A stretch of DNA of 64,000 nucleotides from UBA830 sp002295635 (GTDB lineage: Bacteria; Pseudomonadota; Alphaproteobacteria; MPNO01; UBA830), in contig DBHK01000022.1 in NCBI GenBank assembly GCA_002295635.1, positions 47,400 to 111,399 of the forward strand, read 5' to 3'. Made by a program: the position numbers and the translations under genes. The notes beneath the pieces are model-generated. The model was given only the letters and a program-made list of their open reading frames with translations. It made no database searches and was not told where the DNA came from. Of the stretch, positions 35,458 to 44,039 are shown piece after piece. Numbering within the stretch: the first letter of the stretch is position 1; each line of letters opens with the position of its first letter.

Positions 35458-36027
35458 ATGGATCTTGACGCCTATTTTAATGCGGAACTGGATGAGCATG
35501 AGGCGGTAGTAGCGGTTACACGAGCGTTAAAGGCGGATTTCATCCGGCTAGCAGAAGTTAGTGAGACTGCAATTAAGGCGGGTAATAAGCTCGTATTTTT
35601 TGGTAATGGCGGTAGTGCGGGTGACGCCCAACATCTCGCAACCGAACTTGTATGCCGATACAAGGTCAATCGGAGGGCCTTGCCGGCAATCGCATTTACA
35701 ACTGATACGTCACTTCTAACTGCTACAGCCAATGATTTCGGGTATGAAAAAATTTTTTCCCGGCAAGTTGAAGCTCTCTGCAATCAGGGCGATGTTGCCA
35801 TTGGGATAACGACCTCAGGAGAAAGCTCGAATGTAACGCGCGCGCTGGAGACGGCGAGAGAAATGGGCGTGATGCCGGCGGCGTTGACTGGAAAGAACGG
35901 CGGAAATTTGGTTGGCCTAGCGGACCCTATCCTTATCGTACCGTCCGAGAAAACGGCGCGAATACAGGAGATGCACATTCTCCTCGGTCAAATGTTATGC
36001 GATGTCCTCGAGCAAAGTTGCACCTAA
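35458..36027 (+). CDS. gmhA: D-sedoheptulose-7-phosphate isomerase
   Basis: First step of ADP-heptose synthesis for the lipopolysaccharide core: sedoheptulose-7-phosphate to D-glycero-manno-heptose-7-phosphate. The SIS domain shows FGNGGSAGDAQHLATEL (about 49-65) and TTSGESSNVTRAL, with the catalytic HILLGQMLCD-region His near the end. GGGAG-like purines (AAGGGAGAATG) precede the ATG. Length of 189 is typical. hldE follows at once, overlapping or abutting the stop. Confidence 0.95.
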   Translation: MDLDAYFNAELDEHEAVVAVTRALKADFIRLAEVSETAIKAGNKLVFFGNGGSAGDAQHLATELVCRYKVNRRALPAIAFTTDTSLLTATANDFGYEKIFSRQVEALCNQGDVAIGITTSGESSNVTRALETAREMGVMPAALTGKNGGNLVGLADPILIVPSEKTARIQEMHILLGQMLCDVLEQSCT

Positions 36028-36028
36028 T

Positions 36029-37486
36029 ATGAATGCATTTATATCTGATCATGTTTCGAACCTTGCCTCCGCGAGGGTAGTATGTCTCGGCGACGTGATG
36101 CTCGACCGCTTCGTTTATGGTGAGGTTACGCGCGTATCGCCGGAAGCACCCATACCTGTCTGTCGAGTAATAGACGAAACCGCGATGCTTGGTGGCGCGG
36201 GTAATGTTGTTCGGAATCTGGTGGCGTTGGGCGCTTCAGTCGATTTTTTCGGCGTCGTTGGTGACGATGATACCGGGTGCGAAATCGAACGGCTGCTCCG
36301 GGATTTGATCGGTGTATCGCACACACTAACCGTCGAAGCCGATCGGCCCACTACAAGCAAAGTCCGCTATTTGGCGGGAGGGCAGCAATTGCTGCGCGCT
36401 GATAGGGAGGTTTCTACTCCGATCTCCGACTCTGTCGCTGATGAACTGTCAACGAAGGCAGGAACCGCTCTACAAGACGCGGCATTACTTATCATTTCAG
36501 ATTACGGTAAGGGTGTGGTGACTGATCGTTTGGCTGCGCACATGATCGATATTGCAAATAACGCAGGTAAGCCCGTGATTGTTGATCCCAAATCCCGTGA
36601 TTTTGTTAGGTACTCGGGCGCGACGCTGATCACGCCTAACTTGAGAGAGATGGCAGAAGCGGCAAGCAAAGAACTAGGGACAGAGAGCGAAATAGTTAAT
36701 ACCGCCCGCGATCTATTGTCCGATACCGGAATCGATACAATGCTGGTTACCCGAGGTCCTAAGGGTATGTCATTAATTTCGGCGGACAGCATCGACCATT
36801 TTCCGTCGCAGGCGCGTGAAGTATTCGATGTTTCTGGTGCGGGCGATACGGTTATTGCAACGTTATCTGCCGGAATAGCTGTTGGGTTCTCGCCGGCAGA
36901 ATCAGCGAGGCTTGCCAATGTAGCGGCTGGAATCGTGGTTGGAAAAACTGGAACCGCTGTTGCCTATGCGGATGATATCCGTGCGGAGATAGAGTTGTCG
37001 AGCCAAGCCTCTTATCTGCGCGCTCCGGCAACCATTGATGTTGCCCTTGACCGCATACGCACGTGGAGAGAAAGAGGTGAGACCGTTGGTTTCGCTAATG
37101 GATGTTTTGATCTCCTCCACCCTGGCCATGTATCTCTTCTATCGCAGGCGCGTGCTACCTGCGATAGGTTAGTTGTTGGCCTGAATTCCGATGCATCTGT
37201 TAAAAAGCTGAAAGGCGAAAATCGCCCAGCCCAGACTGAAGACGCCCGGGCCGCCGTACTTTCCTCTTTAGAAACAGTCGACTTTGTTATCCTCTTTGAA
37301 GAGGAGACGCCGGAACGGCTGTTAAAAGAAATCAGACCCGACGTACTAGTGAAAGGTGCAGATTATACAATCGAAAATGTAGTAGGCGCCGATTTCGTGC
37401 AGAGCTACGGAGGTCGTATCGTGTTAGCAGATATCGTTCCTGGATTCAGTACTACGGCAAGTATTGCTCGTTTGGATCAATCCTGA
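36029..37486 (+). CDS. hldE: Bifunctional heptose-7-phosphate kinase / heptose-1-phosphate adenylyltransferase
   Basis: Second and fourth steps of ADP-heptose synthesis. The N-terminal ribokinase-like domain has GDVMLDRFVYGEVTRVSPEA and the catalytic SGAGDTV (anion hole and Asp). The C-terminal nucleotidyltransferase has GCFDLLHPGHVSLL, with the HxGH motif, and the KGADYTIENVVGADFV region. Two starts are possible: ATG 36029 just after the gmhA stop, adopted here since it puts the first strand at the usual distance, and ATG 36002 inside gmhA. About 485 residues is full length. Other heptose genes (gmhB, hldD) are not in the window. Confidence 0.95.
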   Translation: MNAFISDHVSNLASARVVCLGDVMLDRFVYGEVTRVSPEAPIPVCRVIDETAMLGGAGNVVRNLVALGASVDFFGVVGDDDTGCEIERLLRDLIGVSHTLTVEADRPTTSKVRYLAGGQQLLRADREVSTPISDSVADELSTKAGTALQDAALLIISDYGKGVVTDRLAAHMIDIANNAGKPVIVDPKSRDFVRYSGATLITPNLREMAEAASKELGTESEIVNTARDLLSDTGIDTMLVTRGPKGMSLISADSIDHFPSQAREVFDVSGAGDTVIATLSAGIAVGFSPAESARLANVAAGIVVGKTGTAVAYADDIRAEIELSSQASYLRAPATIDVALDRIRTWRERGETVGFANGCFDLLHPGHVSLLSQARATCDRLVVGLNSDASVKKLKGENRPAQTEDARAAVLSSLETVDFVILFEEETPERLLKEIRPDVLVKGADYTIENVVGADFVQSYGGRIVLADIVPGFSTTASIARLDQS

Positions 37487-37820
37487 TCGGGCAGATCGGT
37501 ATTTTCTAGAAATCTACCGGTTGGTTTCCTCTGGGTTGTTTCTGTGTCCTCTTAGCTTATTCTATTAGGCTTCGTCCTAATGTTCCGCGTGGCGGTTTCC
37601 GTATAATCCCGCTGGTGGGATTTGTCCCAACGCTCCTAAATCATATAAAATATAGGTCTTCCCGACCGCATTCACTACGGAAATTGGCTCTCAAAAACGC
37701 GCACTCTTTCATGCTCTACTTTTTTCTTGATATGGGAAGAGCTCCAACGTTCCAAACATGTAAAATTGCATACAACGAAAACCGAATTCAAATTGTAATT
37801 GAGCGCCCCACAACAGTTTT
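37487..37820. other. Gap after hldE
   Basis: This 334-base gap between convergent hldE and mmcB has no gene I can support. It contains a short inverted repeat, AATCCC and GGGATT near 37605-37622, without a T run. Open frames here are shadows of mmcB. Confidence 0.3.
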
Positions 37821-38267
37821 TCAGCCAATCCGCCGTAAGCGGTCGCTTGCCACTCTCGCGAAGTGGATTAGCTGTCGACGTTTGCGATTGGCGTTCAGCT
37901 TTTTAGAAATACATTCACGGCGTACTGTTGCGTCGTATGTATCGGCGACGATTATGCCGCAATCATCCGGCATTATCTCGATGGGGAATCCGGTGGGAAC
38001 AGCAAAATAGAACCTCTCACAAAACGCCAGATATTGTTGCCATTTGCCATCAGCCCGGTAATCCGCTACGGAGCTTTTGACTTCGACGATAACGAAATCA
38101 CCGTTCCGGTCCATCGCAATTACATCCACCCGACGTCCGTTGGATAGCTTGAACTCGGTGAGCGTACCAAAACCCAGGTTCTGGAACATTCGGCACACGC
38201 CACGTGTCACTAGGAGAGTTTTTTTTGGCGTACTGAGGCAGGTTATATGAGAACTCATTGTGAACAT
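37821..38267 (-). CDS. mmcB: MmcB-family DNA repair protein (PD-(D/E)xK nuclease-like)
   Basis: SOS-induced repair factor first known from Caulobacter mitomycin C resistance. The nuclease-like core shows RRVDVIAM, then IVEVKSS, giving the D-(x)n-ExK pattern, followed by DYRADGKWQQYL and FYFAVP. The sequence runs 148 residues from ATG 38267; a Met three codons on (ATG 38256-38258) is an equally good start. A perfect LexA-type direct repeat overlies these start codons. No ribosome site is evident. It converges on hldE and is divergent from the TPR-methyltransferase. Confidence 0.85.
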   Translation of the reverse strand: MFTMSSHITCLSTPKKTLLVTRGVCRMFQNLGFGTLTEFKLSNGRRVDVIAMDRNGDFVIVEVKSSVADYRADGKWQQYLAFCERFYFAVPTGFPIEIMPDDCGIIVADTYDATVRRECISKKLNANRKRRQLIHFARVASDRLRRIG

Positions 38268-38276
38268 AACATAAAC
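38251..38276 (-). promoter_or_regulatory. LexA (SOS) box overlying the mmcB start
   Basis: On the minus strand GTTCACAATGAGTTC is a perfect GTTC-N7-GTTC direct repeat (38251-38265), the alphaproteobacterial LexA box. A third half-site, GTTT, sits another 7 bases upstream (38273-38276). The ATG at 38256-38258 lies inside the box and the ATG at 38265-38267 shares its edge. Confidence 0.65.
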
Positions 38277-38398
38277 AAAAACAGAAATTTTGGTAAATAA
38301 ATATTGCGCTAGAGGTAAAACAGTTGTGTAACCGGGGGGGCAAGGCTAACCACGTTATGAACGGTAACACGATGTTAATCCATCGAACATACGTATAA

Positions 38399-39481
38399 AT
38401 GGTTGACAATACCCAACGCGTTGCGCGTGCTCGGGAACTTTCATCTGTTGGCAAAATGGATGCTGCGGCGGCGCTATATCGCAGCATTCTTAGCCAACAA
38501 CCGAAAAACTTGGACGCGGCCAAGGGACTATCAAACCTTGTAGAAACCGGTGCCGTGGTGGGCGATGCCTCAGAAACTCGCAAAGCCGTCATCGAAATTG
38601 AGACTGAGGGCGCTTATAGCGTGGCCAAAATGGCGCAGACGCAGGGGCGCTTCGACGTTGCTATAAGGTGCTATAAAAAGATCCTGAATATTGCGCCAGA
38701 ACACGGCGATGCCGTCTGGGGTCTCGCGGAAGCCTACTACGGTAATAAAAACCTAGACGAAGCTTTACACTGGTATCGGCGCTATGCAGAAATTTATCCC
38801 AAGGATCCAGAATCCGAGCACATGGTGGCGGCGCTTGGTGAAGGCCCCAAACCGCTACGTGCCAGTGACGCCTACGTCCGCGAAACCTTCGATCACTTCG
38901 CTGAAGATTTCGACCAGCAACTCCTTGAGGACTTAGAGTACAAGGCACCTGAGCTAATATATGGACTTTTTAAGCGTCTTCCGCTTGCAACCTCGGACGA
39001 TCTCCACATCCTAGATGCAGGATGTGGAACTGGCCTATCAGGTATCGATTTCAAAAGCCACTCTGCGATTCTGACTGGGATCGACCTGTCCCCAGAGATG
39101 CTGAAATACGCCAAAGACAGAAATATATATGATGAACTTCTCGAATCCGAAGTGGCTAACTTCATGCGAGACCACCCAAATAACTTTGATATTATAATTG
39201 CGGTGGATGTTTTCTGTTATATCGGTGATCTCTCGGAGACCCTGAAGGCTGCGGAGATCTCGCTGACACCTGGTGGATATCTTATTTTTTCCGTCGAGGC
39301 GCAGTCCAAACGGGGATATTCTCTAACTGGGTCGGGTCGTTATGCCCACAAACCGGCATATGTTCGAAAGACTGCTTATTCTGCTGGGCTCCAGGAAAAG
39401 CTCTCACTATTTGATACGCTCCGGACAGAGTATGGGGCTTCGGTTAACGGTTACCTGACAGCACTTCAAAAACCGGCCTGA
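38399..39481 (+). CDS. TPR-repeat protein fused to a class I SAM-dependent methyltransferase
   Basis: A 360-residue protein. Residues 1 to about 145 contain tetratricopeptide-type helix pairs (for example AAALYRSILSQQPKNLDAAKG and AIRCYKKILNIAPEHGDAVWGL-like units). Residues about 180-340 are a Rossmann methyltransferase with motif I ILDAGCGTGLSG and a later acidic strand IIIAVDVFCY. The acceptor is unknown; TPRs suggest a protein partner. It is divergent from mmcB and not clearly part of an operon. Confidence 0.8.
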   Translation: MVDNTQRVARARELSSVGKMDAAAALYRSILSQQPKNLDAAKGLSNLVETGAVVGDASETRKAVIEIETEGAYSVAKMAQTQGRFDVAIRCYKKILNIAPEHGDAVWGLAEAYYGNKNLDEALHWYRRYAEIYPKDPESEHMVAALGEGPKPLRASDAYVRETFDHFAEDFDQQLLEDLEYKAPELIYGLFKRLPLATSDDLHILDAGCGTGLSGIDFKSHSAILTGIDLSPEMLKYAKDRNIYDELLESEVANFMRDHPNNFDIIIAVDVFCYIGDLSETLKAAEISLTPGGYLIFSVEAQSKRGYSLTGSGRYAHKPAYVRKTAYSAGLQEKLSLFDTLRTEYGASVNGYLTALQKPA

Positions 39482-39674
39482 GGGCAGTTTAGTTTAATAC
39501 AGGTCCGGAATTGTTATAAAAATTCTCCACGCCCCGAAGGCATTCTAAATCAGGGCGGCTAGGCCGAAAAGTAAGAGCTTAAAGTACGGGCCTGGGTGAC
39601 TGTAAATTATTCTGAGATGGCCGGAAAAATCCGCTCATAGCCAATTCCAATTATTTCCGCGCTAAAATCGATTG

Positions 39675-39691
39675 GCCGTTTGATAAACGGC
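39675..39691 (-). terminator. Hairpin directly after the YciI gene
   Basis: GCCGTTT (39675-39681), loop GAT, AAACGGC (39685-39691) is a perfect 7-bp stem abutting the stop codon of the minus-strand YciI gene. It is followed on that strand by an A/T mix rather than a clean T run, so terminator status is only probable. Confidence 0.4.
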
Positions 39692-40005
39692 TAATCTCCC
39701 TCTGCAGTTCTAGGCGCTGCTGCAGGATTCCACTGACCACGTCGCATGCGGGAGATGGTACGTTGTCGGAACAGACCAGCTTTGAAAAAAGGCTCGTTCT
39801 TGGCGAATTTGTCTGCAGCGGCGCGACTGGGTACGTTGATCACCAACAGGCTGCCCGTACGTGCATTCGAATCGTCCGCGAGCGTTGCACCACCAAGGAC
39901 CAGAATATCTTCATTTTTTTCGAGATAGGAAAAATGCGCAGGTTTGGTCTCGGCGCGGATCCGTGCAGCGTCACAGCCATCAACTCCGTATATCATGTAT
40001 AGCAT
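39691..40005 (-). CDS. YciI-family small protein
   Basis: A 104-residue ferredoxin-like-fold protein of the YciI/YCII family. Visible hallmarks are the N-terminal strand MLYMIYGVDG, the RAETKPAHFSYLEK helix with the family His, GGATLADDS, and AADKFAKNEPFFKAGLF with the conserved Asp/Glu region. Members are possibly enzymes of unknown substrate. It is divergent from the eutA-like gene, with about 150 bases between. Confidence 0.85.
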   Translation of the reverse strand: MLYMIYGVDGCDAARIRAETKPAHFSYLEKNEDILVLGGATLADDSNARTGSLLVINVPSRAAADKFAKNEPFFKAGLFRQRTISRMRRGQWNPAAAPRTAEGD

Positions 40006-40156
40006 GTAGGTATTATCTCCTAAAACCCGTTAGCAAGGTGTGCCTTGAGGGGAATTCTAACAGATTGTTCCGGGATCGACATTGGAGGTTTAGTGTTTTA
40101 ACTAATCCTATGATGGTAAACGCAAGTTATACCGGTAACCGACGGATCATATTTCT

Positions 40157-41824
40157 ATGGACGATGACGAAAAAGACGATGATCTAGCTTCAGGCAAAAA
40201 GACGCCCGAACAATTTTTGCAGGGTCACACCCTCGTGGACCATGAATATGGTGATGTGCTTTTCCATGATCATGGTCCGGACGCTGATCATGATCATGAT
40301 GACGAATTCTTCAATGGTCCTATCGAGGAGAACCCGCTGTGGATCGCTGATAACGTCCGGCTCAATAGCGTAGGTATTGACGTAGGCTCATCAGGTACTC
40401 AGGTAATATTCTCTCGCATACATCTTCGGAGGTTAGCCGAAGACATGACTAGCCGATACTTCGTTGTTAAACGTGAGACCCTTTTCCAGTCACCTGTAAT
40501 ATTGACACCCTATGAGAGTGAGACACGTATTTCGGACACCGAGTTAGGTAAAATCCTTGACGACGCTTATCTTGCCGCGGGACTGAGCCCCAACGATATA
40601 GATGCCGGTGCTGTCATACTTACGGGTGAAGCGCTTCGGCGCGAAAATTCAAAAGCTATCGCCGCTACTGTTTCCGACAAGGGTGGTGATTTTGTCTGCG
40701 CGACAGCTGGCCACCATATGGAAAGCATGCTGGCCGCGTTTGGCTCTGGCGCGGCAAAGGCGTCTCAGGATGCCGGCAAGCGTATCTTGAACGTCGATAT
40801 TGGCGGCGGAACTGCAAAACTCGCTATCCTGGAGGTGGGACAGGTCAAGGCCACGGCGGCGATCCATGTCGGGGGGCGGCTACAGGTGGTCGATGAGGCG
40901 GGTAATATCATCCGCCTCGATCCGGCGGGTCGGACCCATGCGCAGCGTGCCGGCTTCGACTGGAGAATAGGCGATGCGGTGACCTCCGACCAGCTAGATC
41001 AGGTGGCAGAAGGTATGGCGCAGACCATGATAGCATCGCTTGTCGATCGTCCTATTCCCGACGATATAGCAAATTTCTATCTTACCGATCCAATCATCGA
41101 CTGGGGACAGATCGACGGAGTAATGTTCTCCGGCGGCGTGGCAGAATACGTCTATGATCGAGAAGAACGAGATTTTGGTGATATGGGCAAGCGCCTCGGA
41201 ACAGCTCTGGCACGGCGTCTCCAAGATGGTGCTTTGCCGTGGCCGATACTGGAAGCTGGAGAATGTATCCGGGCGACCGCGTTAGGCGCATCGGAATACT
41301 CGGTACAGCTATCCGGCAATACTACGTTTGTATCTGACTACGCCCAATTACTCCCACGACGTAACCTTCAGGTAATCCAGCCACGCTATGACTGCCCGGA
41401 TGAAATCATCCCTACCGAGCTTGCAAAAACGGTGAAGGCGCATCGTAAAGCGTTCGAAGTCGATGGTGCCGATAGTGAAATAGCCTTGTCTTTCCATTGG
41501 AAAGGCATGCCAGCCTATGAGAGAATTTATGCATTCGCTCAGGGGATAAGTAAGGGCCTTGACGACATGATAGCCGCGGGAAAGCCTCTGTTTATCGTAC
41601 TCGATGGAGATATAGCACAGTCGCTAGGACATATCCTGAAGGACGAGTTGGAAGTCCCCGTCGGGGTTCTAGTAATCGACGGGGTCGTACTCTGGGACTT
41701 CGACTATATTGACCTCGGCAAGATCCGCTTACCATCACGCACCGTGCCGGTTACCATAAAGTCGCTACTTTTTTCCGATGACCCGCGCACTGGCCAGCGA
41801 CTAGACCACGGGTGTGCTGGTTAA
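40157..41824 (+). CDS. eutA: EutA-like reactivating ATPase with His/Asp-rich N-terminus
   Basis: EutA proteins use ATP to release damaged cobalamin from ethanolamine ammonia-lyase. The actin/Hsp70-like ATPase core is evident: GIDVGSSGTQVIFSR (about 73-87), ILTGEAL, ATAGHH, the second phosphate loop NVDIGGGTAKLA (about 212) and FSGGVAEYVY. Residues 24-51 are an added acidic tract with seven His (DHEYGDVLFHDHG and DADHDHDD). The gene ends with TAA at 41822-41824, after which the same frame continues to encode a His-rich stretch to a second TAA. No eutB or eutC is in the window; a two-cupin gene follows 187 bases later. Confidence 0.85.
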   Translation: MDDDEKDDDLASGKKTPEQFLQGHTLVDHEYGDVLFHDHGPDADHDHDDEFFNGPIEENPLWIADNVRLNSVGIDVGSSGTQVIFSRIHLRRLAEDMTSRYFVVKRETLFQSPVILTPYESETRISDTELGKILDDAYLAAGLSPNDIDAGAVILTGEALRRENSKAIAATVSDKGGDFVCATAGHHMESMLAAFGSGAAKASQDAGKRILNVDIGGGTAKLAILEVGQVKATAAIHVGGRLQVVDEAGNIIRLDPAGRTHAQRAGFDWRIGDAVTSDQLDQVAEGMAQTMIASLVDRPIPDDIANFYLTDPIIDWGQIDGVMFSGGVAEYVYDREERDFGDMGKRLGTALARRLQDGALPWPILEAGECIRATALGASEYSVQLSGNTTFVSDYAQLLPRRNLQVIQPRYDCPDEIIPTELAKTVKAHRKAFEVDGADSEIALSFHWKGMPAYERIYAFAQGISKGLDDMIAAGKPLFIVLDGDIAQSLGHILKDELEVPVGVLVIDGVVLWDFDYIDLGKIRLPSRTVPVTIKSLLFSDDPRTGQRLDHGCAG

Positions 41825-41893
41825 CAAGGTCAAACTCATTCTGATGGGCATAGAGGCGGATACGGTCATCATCATCACAGAGATCATGGTTAA
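41825..41893 (+). other. In-frame His-rich extension past the eutA-like stop codon
   Basis: Directly after TAA, the eutA frame remains open for 22 codons and then ends TAA (41891-41893). The encoded residues include seven His, with HHHH followed by RDHG, and many Gly. The first codon after the stop is CAA. This looks like a lost or read-through metal-binding tail; the rest of the gap to 42011 holds only the cupin ribosome site (AGGAAT). Confidence 0.4.
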
Positions 41894-42011
41894 GGGCACG
41901 ATTGAACGTCTATCTCCATCCACGTATAAAAAGATTGGCAATCAAAGTATTCGAGATTGAAGAAAGGCTTAACCCCAAGTGCAATGCGCTTGAAAGGCGA
42001 AGAGTAGGAAT

Positions 42012-43154
42012 ATGACCGACAAAGGCGGCAAGGATGCGATAGTTTCCGATACCATGGCGAAGAAATTCGCCTCTGAGAAGGAGACGCCCTATACCAAATG
42101 GGTGAAAGACGAAGGGCTTGACATCATTTCTTCTATCTATGTCCGCAACCTCTACACGCTGGAGCTCAAACCTTGGGCTCGCCGTGAAGGAAACGGGGTG
42201 TTCCTCAACCATGATGCGTCGCGGACATCAAACGATTGCTATATATGTGAGATAGATCCCGGCAAGAAACTAGCCCCCCAGCGAATGTTGTTTGAAGAAA
42301 TGATCATGATCCTATCCGGTCGCGGGTCGACGAGCGTGTGGAACGACGAGGGTGAGCGTATCACTTTCGAGTGGGGCCCTGGTGCGCTCTTCGCTATACC
42401 ACTCAACTGCTGGCACCAGCATTTCAACGCATCAGGCCGGGAAGCGGCACGTTTCGTCGCAGTTACGAACCTGCCGCCGACAATGAATATCTACGAAGAT
42501 CCTGAATTCATCTTTAATATGCCTTATGATTTCAAGGGCCGTTTTAACGGCGAGCCGGATTATTTTGCCGCGAAGTCGGAAACCGACGGGTTTAAATTGG
42601 TTACTAACTTCGTACCCGACGCTGTAAATCTGCCGCTGATCGAGGCTAAAGAGCGTGGCGCTGGTGGAGGGCATATTCGCTTTAACTTTGCAAAGAGTTC
42701 AATGAACGCGCATATCTCTCAATTTCCAATAGGGACTTATAAAAAGGGGCACCGCCATGGCCCCGGCGCACACGTCATCATCCTCTCGGGTGAGGGTTAT
42801 TCTCTTATGTGGCCAGACGGGGAGGAACCAAACTACTACCCTTGGGAAGTCGGGACGCTGATCGTTCCGCCTAACATGTGGTGGCACCAGCATTTTAACA
42901 CTGGGACCACGCCGTCGCGCTATCTTGCTTTCAAGTATGAAGGTGTAGCGGTACGCAACGCCCAGGGTGTACCTAAGGCGTGGATTTCATCGCGCATTGG
43001 CGGGGATCAGATAGACTATGCAGACGAAAGCGAACATGTCAGGACGCTATTCGAGGATGCGCTAGCCGAAAATCAACTTACGCCGGACATGGACCAGTTT
43101 TACGAAGCAGAAATTCCCGATCTGCCGGAAAAACCGGTGCAGGCGGCAGAATAG
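42012..43154 (+). CDS. Two-cupin protein paired with the EutA-like gene
   Basis: A 380-residue bicupin. The second cupin (about 235-320) has a full metal-site pattern, GTYKKGHRHGPGAHVIILSG, and ends NMWWHQHFN. The first (about 75-160) has the same WHQHFN end but its motif 1 reads PGKKLAPQRMLFEE, lacking the two His, so only one metal site is likely intact. Proteins like this are, I believe, sometimes labelled ethanolamine ammonia-lyase-activating, but no function is proven. Gentisate-dioxygenase-like or sensory roles are alternatives. A purine site AGTAGGAAT precedes the ATG. It follows eutA on the same strand, so co-transcription is likely. Confidence 0.75.
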   Translation: MTDKGGKDAIVSDTMAKKFASEKETPYTKWVKDEGLDIISSIYVRNLYTLELKPWARREGNGVFLNHDASRTSNDCYICEIDPGKKLAPQRMLFEEMIMILSGRGSTSVWNDEGERITFEWGPGALFAIPLNCWHQHFNASGREAARFVAVTNLPPTMNIYEDPEFIFNMPYDFKGRFNGEPDYFAAKSETDGFKLVTNFVPDAVNLPLIEAKERGAGGGHIRFNFAKSSMNAHISQFPIGTYKKGHRHGPGAHVIILSGEGYSLMWPDGEEPNYYPWEVGTLIVPPNMWWHQHFNTGTTPSRYLAFKYEGVAVRNAQGVPKAWISSRIGGDQIDYADESEHVRTLFEDALAENQLTPDMDQFYEAEIPDLPEKPVQAAE

Positions 43155-43555
43155 AGAGATTTTTCATATATTTCCTCACGTCGCGGGTGCGTCTAATAGC
43201 TAATAAAAAACCGTTCATGAAATTTATTTCCTGCGTTACTACCGCCATGGTACTACCAAGTTGGTGTTTTAGGCGCTTGCTTGAGATAGAGGATTGTCCA
43301 TATGTTAAGGTGTGAAAAGCTTTTAATTTTTATGCTTTTTGTACTACGCAATATCGATAATCGTGTCCTTTTTGGTGCCAATGCCCTATTTTGCCGGCTG
43401 AAAATCTTTCGAACTATTGGGAAGTCATTTGCGTAACTTTCCCAGGCTGATTGTGGTTAAAAACGGCAATCCAAATTTCCTCGACTAGCCAATATCCTTA
43501 CTTTCGAGGAAGAAAAGCTCTTCACAATTAATAAAGAGCGTCCTACGTCAAAAAA
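43155..43555. other. AT-rich gap after the cupin gene
   Basis: About 400 bases with no supportable gene. Two frames of 32-34 codons starting at 43217 and about 43332 have no recognisable content. The stretch is visibly more AT-rich than the polysaccharide block. Confidence 0.3.
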
Positions 43556-43912
43556 ATGTCCCCGAGAAATAAATCGCCAATACCAGTTAATGCGGTCCCG
43601 ATAGTCAGGAACCAAACGCAAAGCCAAATTTTGGGAGATCGTGAATTAACTATGAATATCGGCTGGTCCGAAAAAGATGAGGTGGGGCGGGTCCTGATAA
43701 GGTTGTCAAAAAGAGGAGATCCAAAGGCTGAACGACGCGTTGAACTTTTTTGCCGGAAAATAGACGGAGACCAATGGTTATTTTGCGACCTAACAGAGTC
43801 GCCGTAACAAAGTACTGTTGATGGCGTCAAGGTACAGAGGTATTTGCTCGAGCAATATAATCTAGATGTGGAGTGGGATGGCTCGTTTTGGGCGGGGGAC
43901 TATCCTTTCTAA
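43556..43912 (+). pseudogene. Small gene interrupted by an in-frame TAA, unknown function
   Basis: The frame from ATG 43556 reads MSPRNKSPIPVNAV, then a charged stretch WSEKDEVGRVLIRLSKRG, and stops at TAA 43805-43807. The same frame then continues for 34 more codons with a coding-like sequence (VQRYLLEQYNLDVEWDG and FWAGDYPF) before a second TAA (43910-43912). I do not recognise the family. A single stop within an otherwise open frame suggests a nonsense mutation of a roughly 118-residue gene; the first part alone could still be made. Confidence 0.4.
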
Positions 43913-43973
43913 GTGATCATTATGCCCCCACAGAACCATATTGCGCTGTGTTGCATGATTAGATTTTGTGTGC

Positions 43974-43991
43974 TGATTAGAGCTCTAATCA
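43974..43991. repeat. 18-bp perfect palindrome with an extra half-site
   Basis: TGATTAGAG followed directly by CTCTAATCA forms a perfect 18-bp palindrome. The half-site TGATTAGA also occurs 18 bases upstream at 43956-43963. It lies between the ends of two convergent genes and lacks a T run, so it is either an operator-like site or a weak two-way hairpin. Confidence 0.5.
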
Positions 43992-44039
43992 CTCTACTAG
44001 TATTCGGATTCCCGGTGGTGTTCTTGACCCCTAGTTAAG

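Noticed and set aside
37615..38010. Plus-strand 131-codon frame between hldE and mmcB
   Set aside because: Most of it is antisense to mmcB, which has nuclease motifs; no ribosome site.
40006..40156. Possible cobalamin riboswitch upstream of the eutA-like gene
   Set aside because: I looked for a B12-box-like conserved core and did not see one in this 151-base region.
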